Part shown: in pieces, positions 57,348 through 64,000 of the stretch
Numbering within the stretch: position 1 is the first letter of the stretch
Layout: each line of letters begins with the position of its first letter
Origin: Tatumella sp. JGM91
GTDB lineage: Bacteria; Pseudomonadota; Gammaproteobacteria; Enterobacterales; Enterobacteriaceae
DNA length: 64,000 nucleotides
NCBI RefSeq assembly: GCF_018257575.1
Contig: NZ_JAERJP010000014.1
Span: forward strand, 1-64,000
Direction of reading: 5' to 3'
Translations under genes and position numbers: made by a program
Notes under the pieces: model-generated
What the model was told of the DNA's origin: nothing
Database searches by the model: none
Seen by the model: only the letters and a program-made list of their open reading frames with translations

Positions 57348-58304
57348 ATGAACTTCCAGCAACTAAGAATTATCAGGGAGGCTTCCCGGTGCCAGTTCAA
57401 TCTGACAGAAGTGGCCAAAACGCTCTATACCTCACAATCGGGAATTAGTCGCCATATCCGTGAACTGGAAGAAGAACTGGGGGTGGAGTTGTTTATCCGT
57501 CATGGTAAACGTATGCTTGGCCTGACAGGACCCGGTAAAGAAATGCTGACCATTGCGCGGCGTATTCTTGACGATGCCGGTAAAGCACGCCGGTTAGGCG
57601 AATTATTTACCGGTCAGCAAGACGGGATACTGACCATCGCCACCACCCATACCCAGGCCTGTTATTCACTGCCCGATAAAATAAAACTGTTTCGTGAACT
57701 CTATCCGAATATTCGCGTGGTACTGAACCAGGGCACGCCGGAAGAAATCCGTGCCATGGTCAGTGCCGGTACTGCCGACCTGGGGATTGCTTCCGAAGTA
57801 CTGTCAAACAGTGAGGCACTGCGGGCCTTCCCGTGGTTTAAATGGAATCATAAAGTACTGATCCCGCGACAGCATCCGCTGGCCGGCCAGCCCGATGTGA
57901 CTCTGGAACACCTCGCCGCCTGGCCATTAATTACCTATCGCAGTGGTATGACAGGACGGTCAGCCATCGATCAGGCTTTCGAAAGCGCCTCCCTGAAAAC
58001 CGATATTGTACTGAGTGCCCAGGACTCGGATGTCGTAAAAACCTACGTAAAACTGGGCATGGGGATCGGTATTGTGGCAGAAACGGCAGTGACTGATGCC
58101 GATGAGGGGATCAGCGCACTCGATGTCCGCCATCTGTTTGCCGCCAGTACCGTCTGGATGGCCGTAAAACGCGGCCAGTTGCAACGGGATTATCTGTGGC
58201 AGTTTATGATGCTGTGTAACCCTAACCTGTCAGTTGATGAACTAAAAGCCAGCGCGCTGCAAAGCACGGCCTCGGGTGAAACCGCCTACAACTTTGAAAT
58301 CTGA
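57348..58304 (+). CDS. LysR-type regulator of the CysB/Cbl subfamily
   Basis: A 318-aa LysR regulator. The winged helix-turn-helix NFQQLRIIREASRCQFNLTE... YTSQSGISRHIRELEEELG and the effector domain GILTIATTHTQACYSLPDKI, NQGTPEEIRAMV, GTADLGIAS and VLSAQDSDVVKTYVKLGMG closely follow E. coli Cbl and CysB. Those proteins activate sulfate-starvation genes such as ssu and tau, and sense adenosine phosphosulfate/sulfate or N-acetylserine. Its divergent position suggests it controls the ABC/monooxygenase operon. It is not necessarily the orthologue of E. coli cbl. The GTG at 57339 is an alternative start; ATG 57348 matches Cbl. Confidence 0.88.
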   Translation: MNFQQLRIIREASRCQFNLTEVAKTLYTSQSGISRHIRELEEELGVELFIRHGKRMLGLTGPGKEMLTIARRILDDAGKARRLGELFTGQQDGILTIATTHTQACYSLPDKIKLFRELYPNIRVVLNQGTPEEIRAMVSAGTADLGIASEVLSNSEALRAFPWFKWNHKVLIPRQHPLAGQPDVTLEHLAAWPLITYRSGMTGRSAIDQAFESASLKTDIVLSAQDSDVVKTYVKLGMGIGIVAETAVTDADEGISALDVRHLFAASTVWMAVKRGQLQRDYLWQFMMLCNPNLSVDELKASALQSTASGETAYNFEI

Positions 58305-58305
58305 C

Positions 58306-58327
58306 GGCTGCCGCCTGAGCGGCAGCC
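58306..58327. terminator. Bidirectional hairpin between the Cbl-like regulator and the oxidoreductase
   Basis: A perfect 9-bp stem GGCTGCCGC / GCGGCAGCC with a 4-nt loop begins 2 nt after the regulator stop and lies between two convergent genes. Confidence 0.65.
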
Positions 58328-58334
58328 CTTCCTG

Positions 58335-59318
58335 TCAGGCCTCACCGTCTGACGGGAAACGAACACCGGTCTGGCGACGTATTTCTGTCAGTAACTGTGA
58401 GGTGATCAGGCTGACCTGTAATCCCTGATGTTCCACCTGCAGGCCGGCCACCAGCCCGGCAAAGACTTCTGCCTCATTTCGCATCGAATTATCATATTGC
58501 GCGACACCGATAGCCTGCGGCTGACCGCCGCGCGGATACAGGGTCAGTCCTTCACAGGTTGAAATTTTATCCACCCGCAGTGATCCCTGCTCCCCCTGAA
58601 TCTCACTACTCAGCACAGAGTCGCTGACCTTGGAATGCAGAATAGTTACATCAAAATCGCCATACTCCAGAATAACCGAACCATGGGCATCCACACCGCT
58701 CTCCAGCAGACTGGCCTGAGCCACCACCCCCTGCGGTTTGCCCCATAGGGCCACCGCACTGGCCAGCGGATAGAAACCAATATCCATTACCGAGCCATTG
58801 GCAAACGCCGGGTTAAAAGTATTCGGATTTTCCCCGGCCAGATAACGGCCATAACGGGAAGAATACTGGCAGTACTGTAACAGGACTTTCCGTAACGTTC
58901 CCAGCCGCGGCAGCGTTTCATAAATTACCCGAAAATTAGGCAGGCAGGCGGTTTTAAAGGCTTCAAACAGCACCACCTGATGCTCTCTGGCGCAGGCCAC
59001 CATTTTTTCAGCCTGCTGAATATCTGCAGCAAACGGTTTTTCGCAAATGACATGTTTACCCTGTTGCATAAACAGGCAGCTCTGTTCACAGTGCAGCGAA
59101 TTCGGGCTGGCAATATATACCGCATCAAACAGGTCACTTTTGGCCAGTTGCTGCAAATCGGTAAACAGAGTCGTGTCTGCATATTTTGCTGCAAAAGATT
59201 CAGCCTGCGCCAGACGACGGGAATAAACGGCAGTCAGCTGGTACAAGCCGCTTTCCAGTGCCGCTGTCACAAAACTATCGGTGATCCAGTTAGTACCTAT
59301 TACCGCTAAACGTAACAT
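58335..59318 (-). CDS. Gfo/Idh/MocA-family NAD(P)-dependent oxidoreductase
   Basis: A 327-aa protein with an N-terminal Rossmann domain (LRLAVIGTNWITDSFV) and the family motif HVICEKPFAAD, with the catalytic-type Lys-Pro. A C-terminal alpha/beta domain contains GSVMDIGFYPLASAVALWG, whose D-x-G-x-Y/H is typical of the family. The nucleotide loop is G-T-N-W-I-T rather than the common G-x-G-x-x-G. It acts on an unknown sugar or polyol. It stands alone, convergent with the Cbl-like gene. Confidence 0.85.
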   Translation of the reverse strand: MLRLAVIGTNWITDSFVTAALESGLYQLTAVYSRRLAQAESFAAKYADTTLFTDLQQLAKSDLFDAVYIASPNSLHCEQSCLFMQQGKHVICEKPFAADIQQAEKMVACAREHQVVLFEAFKTACLPNFRVIYETLPRLGTLRKVLLQYCQYSSRYGRYLAGENPNTFNPAFANGSVMDIGFYPLASAVALWGKPQGVVAQASLLESGVDAHGSVILEYGDFDVTILHSKVSDSVLSSEIQGEQGSLRVDKISTCEGLTLYPRGGQPQAIGVAQYDNSMRNEAEVFAGLVAGLQVEHQGLQVSLITSQLLTEIRRQTGVRFPSDGEA

Positions 59319-59491
59319 TGAATGCTCTCCCGAAAAATAGCGTATCGCTTCAGCATAATGCTAATTACTGCCGAAGTCGTTTGCTGCTGGCACAACCGGT
59401 GCTGTTTCAGCTAAAAGGATCACAGAACTGTCATCTGCTGCTGTCATGCTGAACATGATGATTCATTATTTCGCAACCTGGAGGTTCCCTG

Positions 59492-59647
59492 ATGGCGACA
59501 ACTTACGCGGTGCAAATTGAAGATATCCTGGCGGCGGGTCAGCGTTACCTGTCCGATGACCTGCTGAGCCCGGAACGGGCCGCGGCCCGTGACCGGGAAG
59601 AATATGATGATCAGGGCAGCGCCACTGAACTCTGTTTTGATGAATAA
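59492..59647 (+). CDS. Small acidic hypothetical protein, 51 aa
   Basis: A 51-residue reading (MATTYAVQIEDILAAGQRYL..., ending ELCFDE) begins at an ATG with a near-perfect GGAGG site about 7 nt upstream. The protein is acidic and probably helical (DDLLSPERAAARDREEYDD), with no membrane segment. It is not HemP, the small protein sometimes found with haem uptake genes. A hairpin follows 25 nt later, so it looks like an independent small gene. No family is recognised. Confidence 0.6.
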   Translation: MATTYAVQIEDILAAGQRYLSDDLLSPERAAARDREEYDDQGSATELCFDE

Positions 59648-59671
59648 CCGATCCACTGCTGTGGTATTCTG

Positions 59672-59690
59672 CCGCCCGTGATTCGGGCGG
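59672..59690. terminator. Hairpin between the small gene and hmuV
   Basis: A perfect 7-bp stem CCGCCCG / CGGGCGG with a 5-nt loop and a TTA tail on the plus strand lies between the convergent small gene and hmuV. Confidence 0.5.
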
Positions 59691-59700
59691 TTACCCGCGG

Positions 59701-60483
59701 TTATGGCAGTAGCATCACCTGCGGTTTCTGCTGCGGCCCTTCCGTACTGACCCTGAGTTCTGCCTGATACCAGCGCTCTAAAATATCCTTTCTCAGTACC
59801 TGCTGCGCGGTTCCTTCTGCCACCAGCGATCCCTGATGTAACAGTAACACCCGGTCCGCCCATAAGGATGCCTGGTTAAGATCATGCAGTACACTGCATA
59901 CCATCAGTTTTCCCTGCCGTGTCAGCCGGTGCAGTAAGCGAAGGATCTGCTGCTGGTGGTAGAGATCCAGCGCAGAAGCCGGTTCATCAAGAAATAAAAA
60001 GCCCTGCGGTTCGCCGTCACGCCATAGCTGTGCCAGTACCCTCGCCAGCTGTACTCTTTGCTGTTCACCGCCGGATAATTGCAGATAATTGCGTTCCAGC
60101 AGCACCTGACAACCGGTCAGTGCGGCGACTTCTCTGACGATCTGCTGCTGTGGCTGTTGCTGGCGTGGCCAGACCGCCCTGCCAAGGCTGATGACCTGGC
60201 GCACCGTCAGGGAAAATGTCAGTGTATTTTGCTGACGCATCACTGCCCGCTGCCGGGCAAGCAACCGGCCGGGCCAGTCAGCCAGCGGTTTACCCTGTAG
60301 CAGACACTGTCCGCTGTCCGGCGCAAGATAGCCACTGAGTACCCGCAGCAGGGTCGACTTCCCGGCCCCGTTTGGCCCAATCAGCGCGACCATTTCTCCG
60401 GGGACAAATTGCAGACAGATATTACACAACAGCTGGCGTTGCCCGCTGATGACTCCGACCGAGCGTGCCGTCAGTTCATACAT
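59701..60483 (-). CDS. hmuV: Haem ABC transporter ATPase HmuV
   Basis: A 260-aa ATPase energising haem import. It has Walker A GPNGAGKSTLL, signature LSGGEQQRVQLARVL and Walker B FLFLDEPASALDLYHQ, which is typical of iron/haem/B12 importers (FecCD type). It overlaps hmuU by 8 nt and is the last gene of the hmu operon. Confidence 0.93.
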   Translation of the reverse strand: MYELTARSVGVISGQRQLLCNICLQFVPGEMVALIGPNGAGKSTLLRVLSGYLAPDSGQCLLQGKPLADWPGRLLARQRAVMRQQNTLTFSLTVRQVISLGRAVWPRQQQPQQQIVREVAALTGCQVLLERNYLQLSGGEQQRVQLARVLAQLWRDGEPQGFLFLDEPASALDLYHQQQILRLLHRLTRQGKLMVCSVLHDLNQASLWADRVLLLHQGSLVAEGTAQQVLRKDILERWYQAELRVSTEGPQQKPQVMLLP

Positions 60484-61483
60484 CCCCGTTCTCCCGCTGC
60501 CGACGGATAATCATCCAGAATAACCAGGGCGCACCGATCAGACTGGTCAGCAACCCGACCGGCATTTCGGCCGGTGTTACCAGAGTACGAGCCAGGGTAT
60601 CCGCCAGCAGCAGTAAGATAGCGCCACTGAGGGCCGATGCAGGTAATACCATGCGGTGGTCACTGCCAAAACACAGACGCATCAGATGCGGGATCACCAG
60701 TCCGATAAAGCCAATCACACCACTGACCGAGACCGCGGTGCCGACCAGTAAGGCATTCAGCACCAGTAACTGACGCCGGGTCCGCAGTACATTTACCCCC
60801 ATATAATGGGCATCTTCTTCTCCCAGTTGCAGCATATTAAGCTGTCCGGCACAACATAAACTCAGGATTGCCGCAGGCAGGATCAGCACCGCACAGACTG
60901 ACAGGGCTGGCCAACTGGCCAGGGCGAGACTGCCCATACCCCACAGGGAGAGCTGACGCAATTGTTGATCATTACTGATCCATGAGAGCACCCCGACACT
61001 GGATCCGCAGAGGGCATTGATCGCCACACCGAACAGTAATAAACGTGACAGATGTCCGCGGGTAACACGGCTGAGTTTAAAGATCAGTACCGTGACCAGC
61101 ATGCTGCCGGTAAAAGCCGCCAGCATCGGCAGCCACATTACCAGCACCGGCGGGAGTGCCAGCGGAATAACTATCGCGACTGCCACAGCCAGTCCTGCGC
61201 CACTGCTGATCCCGAGTAGTCCGGGGTCAGCCAGAGGATTACGGAACAGCCCCTGCATAACACTCCCCGATACGGCCAGTGCTATTCCGACCAGGGCTGC
61301 CAGTAATACCCTGGGTAAGCGGATATTCAGCCAGATATTACGCTCCAGGCTCCCCGGGGCCTGATGCCATAAACTGGCCAGGGATAACTTTATTGCGCCT
61401 GACTGACTGGCCACCAGTAATGTCACCAGCAATACCAGCCCCAGCGTGCCTAACCAGAGAAGTGAGCGCTGACTATTGTGCAT
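60476..61483 (-). CDS. hmuU: Haem ABC transporter permease HmuU
   Basis: FecCD/BtuC-type inner-membrane permease, 335 aa, about ten helices. Family motifs are IRLPRVLLAALVGIALAVSG, MQGLFRNPLADPGLLGISSGAGL and GVIGFIGLVIPHLMRL. Two ATGs are possible: 61483 (MHNSQRSLLW) and 61498. The frame is open to 61567, but that would overlap hmuT by nearly 100 nt. I chose 61483, an 11-nt overlap with hmuT. Confidence 0.92.
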   Translation of the reverse strand: MHNSQRSLLWLGTLGLVLLVTLLVASQSGAIKLSLASLWHQAPGSLERNIWLNIRLPRVLLAALVGIALAVSGSVMQGLFRNPLADPGLLGISSGAGLAVAVAIVIPLALPPVLVMWLPMLAAFTGSMLVTVLIFKLSRVTRGHLSRLLLFGVAINALCGSSVGVLSWISNDQQLRQLSLWGMGSLALASWPALSVCAVLILPAAILSLCCAGQLNMLQLGEEDAHYMGVNVLRTRRQLLVLNALLVGTAVSVSGVIGFIGLVIPHLMRLCFGSDHRMVLPASALSGAILLLLADTLARTLVTPAEMPVGLLTSLIGAPWLFWMIIRRQRENGDV

Positions 61484-62294
61484 CAATTTTTTCTGCATCC
61501 TGGCGTAAGCGGCGTATTGCCTGTGGTGTATCCGGGCCGAATCCCAGCAAGGCCATCTGGTCAACATACAATAACCGCTGATGCTGCCCTGCCGGCGTCA
61601 TGGCCAGGCCCGGCAACTGCCAGACGTTAGACGGCCCGCCCAGGGCCGCCACGCCACCGGCATCCATCAGTACCAGATCCGGTGCGGCAGCAATAATGCC
61701 CTCAGCAGACATCGGTTGGTAATGAGGCACACTGCCCATCACATTAATCAGTCCGGCACTGCGGATTGCCACATCTGCAGCGGTCTGATTACCGGCCACC
61801 AGGGTCGTCATACCACTGTTTGCCATAATATATAGCGCCCTGATAGCTAAGGGATGAGACGGGATAGCCTCGGTTTGCTGCCTGACCTGCTGTAATAATG
61901 GCTGTGCCGCGACATTTTCGTTAAGTGCGGCGGCAATAGTGGTGATCTTCTGCAATATGGCAGGCAGTGAGTTTTCTCCGCTCACAGGCACCACCTTCAC
62001 CCCTGCCTGTGAAAGCTGTTCCAATACCTGCGAAGGTTTGGCCTGTTCACTGACCAAAACCAGCGATGGTTTCAGCGCCAGAATACCTTCTGTATTCAGC
62101 TGACGCATATAACCGACATCCGGTAATTTTCTGGCCTGTAGCGGACGAATACTGGTACTGTCACGCCCTGCCAGTTGCTGACCGGCCCCCAGTGCATAAA
62201 CGATTTCGGTGACATCACCGCCGATGGAAACAATGTGCCGGGTGGCAAACACCGGTAATGCCAGCAGACACAGTATCAGGCCGGCGATTTTCAT
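61473..62294 (-). CDS. hmuT: Haem-binding periplasmic protein HmuT
   Basis: A 273-aa class III (FhuD/BtuF-like) receptor that delivers haem to HmuUV. The signal peptide is MKIAGLILCLLALPVFA. Typical segments are RHIVSIGGDVTEIVYALGAG, GRDSTSIRPLQARKLPDVGYMRQL (here in two conserved pieces) and LVLVSEQAKPSQVLEQLSQAGV. It overlaps hmuS by 4 nt. Confidence 0.92.
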   Translation of the reverse strand: MKIAGLILCLLALPVFATRHIVSIGGDVTEIVYALGAGQQLAGRDSTSIRPLQARKLPDVGYMRQLNTEGILALKPSLVLVSEQAKPSQVLEQLSQAGVKVVPVSGENSLPAILQKITTIAAALNENVAAQPLLQQVRQQTEAIPSHPLAIRALYIMANSGMTTLVAGNQTAADVAIRSAGLINVMGSVPHYQPMSAEGIIAAAPDLVLMDAGGVAALGGPSNVWQLPGLAMTPAGQHQRLLYVDQMALLGFGPDTPQAIRRLRQDAEKIDAQ

Positions 62295-63319
62295 ACGGCC
62301 AGGTCTCCGGTGAGGGATTCGATCTGCTCACGCCACTGCCGCTGTTCCGGATTTCCCTCACTGCGCTGTCCATAAAGCTGGATTATCTGCCTGCCGTCGG
62401 CAGCAAATAATTCCAGACTGGTGACATGTCCGTCAGCGGTCGGCTTACGGGTGATCCAGCTTTCCGCAATCTGCTGATCCTGAAGATGCAGGGTAAAGTC
62501 CCGGTTAAATATATTCAGCCAGCCTTCCCGGGAGGTGATGTTCCCGATAACGCCGGTGAAGATCTGCGTACAGCCACGGTTAGCGGTGAAAATCATAATT
62601 TCGTTGCCGGCCTGCTGCACCAGCGCCAGCAACTGTCCCAGTGCCTGTGGGCCGACCTGTTGCGCCAGATCATTACTGACTGCCGAAAAAGCCTGCTGTC
62701 TGCTGATATTATGGCGACCAAGCAAACGGAAAAACTGATGTACATCGGTCATTTCACGCCATTCCTGCTCAACCTGTTGTGCATCAAATTGCTCAGAAAA
62801 CTCTGCCGCCGGAGTAGTATTCAGTGACAGTATTTGCGGATGTGGCAGCACAAACCGGGTGATCAGTGCCTGCCAGGCCGGAAGATCTGTCTTTCCGGTG
62901 GTATAAATTTTTAGTACTGCCGCTCCCTTATCATCAAAGATCTGAATACTTTTCCGTTCACCACCGGCTGTCTGCTCCTGAAGATAAAAAGCACTTTGCC
63001 ATTCAGAGATAAAGAAACGTAAATCCAGCTGGCGCGGGTTAAGGACCAGCCCTGCCCGGGGGCCAATATGCAGATTATGGTAGCTGCCGGTCTGTTGATG
63101 AACCGCATACTCATTGCGGGAAATATTTTTGGTTTCCCCGACCCCTTCCAGGGCCTCGAGTAATGCCGGGAAATCGGCACGCAACTGCTGTACGCCTTCA
63201 GCCATTCTGGCCTGCAGCAGTGCGGCCTCACTGATACCGATCATTTTTGCCAGATCCCGTGCACGGACTGACGGATGTTGTCGCTTTAATTGCAGATATT
63301 GCTGATAAACTGTGTTCAT
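62291..63319 (-). CDS. hmuS: Haemin-degrading/transfer protein HmuS
   Basis: Cytoplasmic haem-handling protein of the HemS/ChuS/ShuS family, 342 aa, with two structurally repeated halves. Motifs are HPSVRARDLAKMIGISEAALLQARM near the N-terminus, NEYAVHQQTGSYHNLHIGPRAGLVL and the second-half SWITRKPTADGHVTSLELFA (each divided by conserved turns). Relatives bind haem and some open the ring under reducing conditions. It follows hmuR by 64 nt. Confidence 0.92.
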   Translation of the reverse strand: MNTVYQQYLQLKRQHPSVRARDLAKMIGISEAALLQARMAEGVQQLRADFPALLEALEGVGETKNISRNEYAVHQQTGSYHNLHIGPRAGLVLNPRQLDLRFFISEWQSAFYLQEQTAGGERKSIQIFDDKGAAVLKIYTTGKTDLPAWQALITRFVLPHPQILSLNTTPAAEFSEQFDAQQVEQEWREMTDVHQFFRLLGRHNISRQQAFSAVSNDLAQQVGPQALGQLLALVQQAGNEIMIFTANRGCTQIFTGVIGNITSREGWLNIFNRDFTLHLQDQQIAESWITRKPTADGHVTSLELFAADGRQIIQLYGQRSEGNPEQRQWREQIESLTGDLAV

Positions 63320-63383
63320 ATAGGCTCCTTACTTCTCTGTTCCCTGAGTGCCCTGCCGCAGCGACAAGGCAGATAATAAATAA

Positions 63384-64000
63384 TCAGAAATCGACGTTCA
63401 GTCCGAGCTGGAAAGTACGCCCCGGCATCACGGCTAACGCAACATTATTACGATCCTGTGGCGTGGAGGTTTTCAGTTCACGGCTGCTCAGATAATCAAT
63501 ATATTTACGGTCCGTAATGTTATAGACACCACCGCTCAGTTTGACATTTTTCGTCACCCGCCAGTATGCGGTGGCATCGACCATACCGTAGCCCGGGATG
63601 CGCATATAAGGGCTGTCCTGTGAGGTAACCGTACCGGTAGTGATGGTATCTCGTGTGGTTTGCTGCGCCTGTTTTCCCTTCACAAAGGTCGCGGTTACCG
63701 CACTCCCCCAGCGGCCTGATGGATCATCCCACGCCACTCCCGCCACGGCCTTCATCGGCGCCACACTGTCCAGATCGGTATAGCTGTCACCACTCAGAGA
63801 GGACTTCGATTTGCCTTGTGTATAACCCAGCGCCAGACTGGCGCTCAGACCATCAGCAGAGTCGATCCAGTGGCCGATATTGATTCGGGTATTGATTTCA
63901 CCACCATAGATAAAGGCTTTATCCCGGTTTTCGGCCTGGTAAATAGTGTAGATATTGGACGGTACACGGCTGAACATGCCCGGTGAGCTGCTGCGGTTAT
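63384..64000 (-). CDS. hmuR: TonB-dependent haem receptor HmuR, C-terminal part (cut by window edge)
   Basis: The C-terminal portion (about 205 residues) of an outer-membrane TonB-dependent receptor. Alternating beta-strands such as FIYGGEINTRINIGHWI and LSASLALGYTQGKSKSS, the segment VKLSGGVYNITDRKYIDY, and a final aromatic residue (LGLNVDF) mark a beta-barrel. The reading frame stays open to the last base, so the start lies beyond 64000. Its place before hmuSTUV supports a haem receptor; the FRAP/NPNL haem motifs are outside the window. Confidence 0.9.
   Translation of the reverse strand, partial: NRSSSPGMFSRVPSNIYTIYQAENRDKAFIYGGEINTRINIGHWIDSADGLSASLALGYTQGKSKSSLSGDSYTDLDSVAPMKAVAGVAWDDPSGRWGSAVTATFVKGKQAQQTTRDTITTGTVTSQDSPYMRIPGYGMVDATAYWRVTKNVKLSGGVYNITDRKYIDYLSSRELKTSTPQDRNNVALAVMPGRTFQLGLNVDF

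Noticed and set aside
59444-59863. 139-residue minus-strand frame across the small gene and hmuV 3' end
   Set aside because: It overlaps hmuV and the hairpin after it, and has no recognisable product.

Overview
The window looks like the chromosome of a member of the Enterobacterales, most likely an Erwiniaceae-type genus (Pantoea/Tatumella-like). Many genes match E. coli families in order and length (ula, mdtNOP with ytcA, iaaA-gsiABCD, idnD/idnT, yecA, psiE, nlpC, deoR, ybeM, hmuRSTUV). The synteny differs from E. coli, and several blocks look accessory. The genus is an inference; no rRNA or housekeeping marker is present to settle it.

Layout. 124-6862: a complete L-ascorbate utilisation regulon (ulaR, ulaG, then divergent ulaABCDEF). 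7154-10793: a four-carbon sugar-acid cluster resembling ygbI-L-K, with a DeoR-type regulator, a class II aldolase-like protein that has lost two key residues, a ModA-like binding protein without a signal peptide, and a 3-oxo-tetronate kinase. 10911-17845: single genes (UDG-fold protein, GST, LVIVD-repeat protein paired with an orphan RbsB-like binding protein, an unknown protein, yecA, a secreted lipase-like hydrolase). 17905-22711: the ytcA-mdtN-mdtO-mdtP efflux operon. 23657-28076: a long Orn/Lys/Arg-type PLP decarboxylase joined to an AspT-type antiporter. 28360-30846: an exported beta-propeller lactonase and a choloylglycine hydrolase/penicillin acylase-like enzyme. 30889-33356: L-idonate genes idnT and idnD. 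33625-35702: nlpC, a decayed IS3-family element and tRNA-Ile(CAT).

35944-38195: psiE, deoR and a ybeM-like amidase. 38711-45041: isoaspartyl peptidase and the glutathione importer gsiABCD. 45744-49098: an AspT antiporter plus aspartate 4-decarboxylase (AspD). 49185-49742: a YceI-like protein. 49843-58304: a peptide-type ABC importer translationally coupled to a luciferase-like flavin monooxygenase and a fused alkylhydroperoxidase-domain protein, divergent from a Cbl/CysB-type LysR regulator. 58335-59647: a Gfo/Idh/MocA oxidoreductase and a 51-codon small gene. 59701-64000: the haem uptake operon hmuRSTUV, with hmuR cut by the window edge.

Themes. Two separate PLP decarboxylases are each coupled to a 563-residue AspT-family exchanger, which suggests two decarboxylation/antiport systems for energy or acid tolerance. 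The glutathione importer, the isoaspartyl/gamma-type peptidase and the Cbl-linked ABC/monooxygenase operon together suggest scavenging of sulfur from organic thiols or peptides. The strongest candidates for undescribed biology are the decarboxylase/AspT-like pair at 23657-28076, the active-site-deficient aldolase cluster at 7950-9329, and the Cbl-linked monooxygenase operon.
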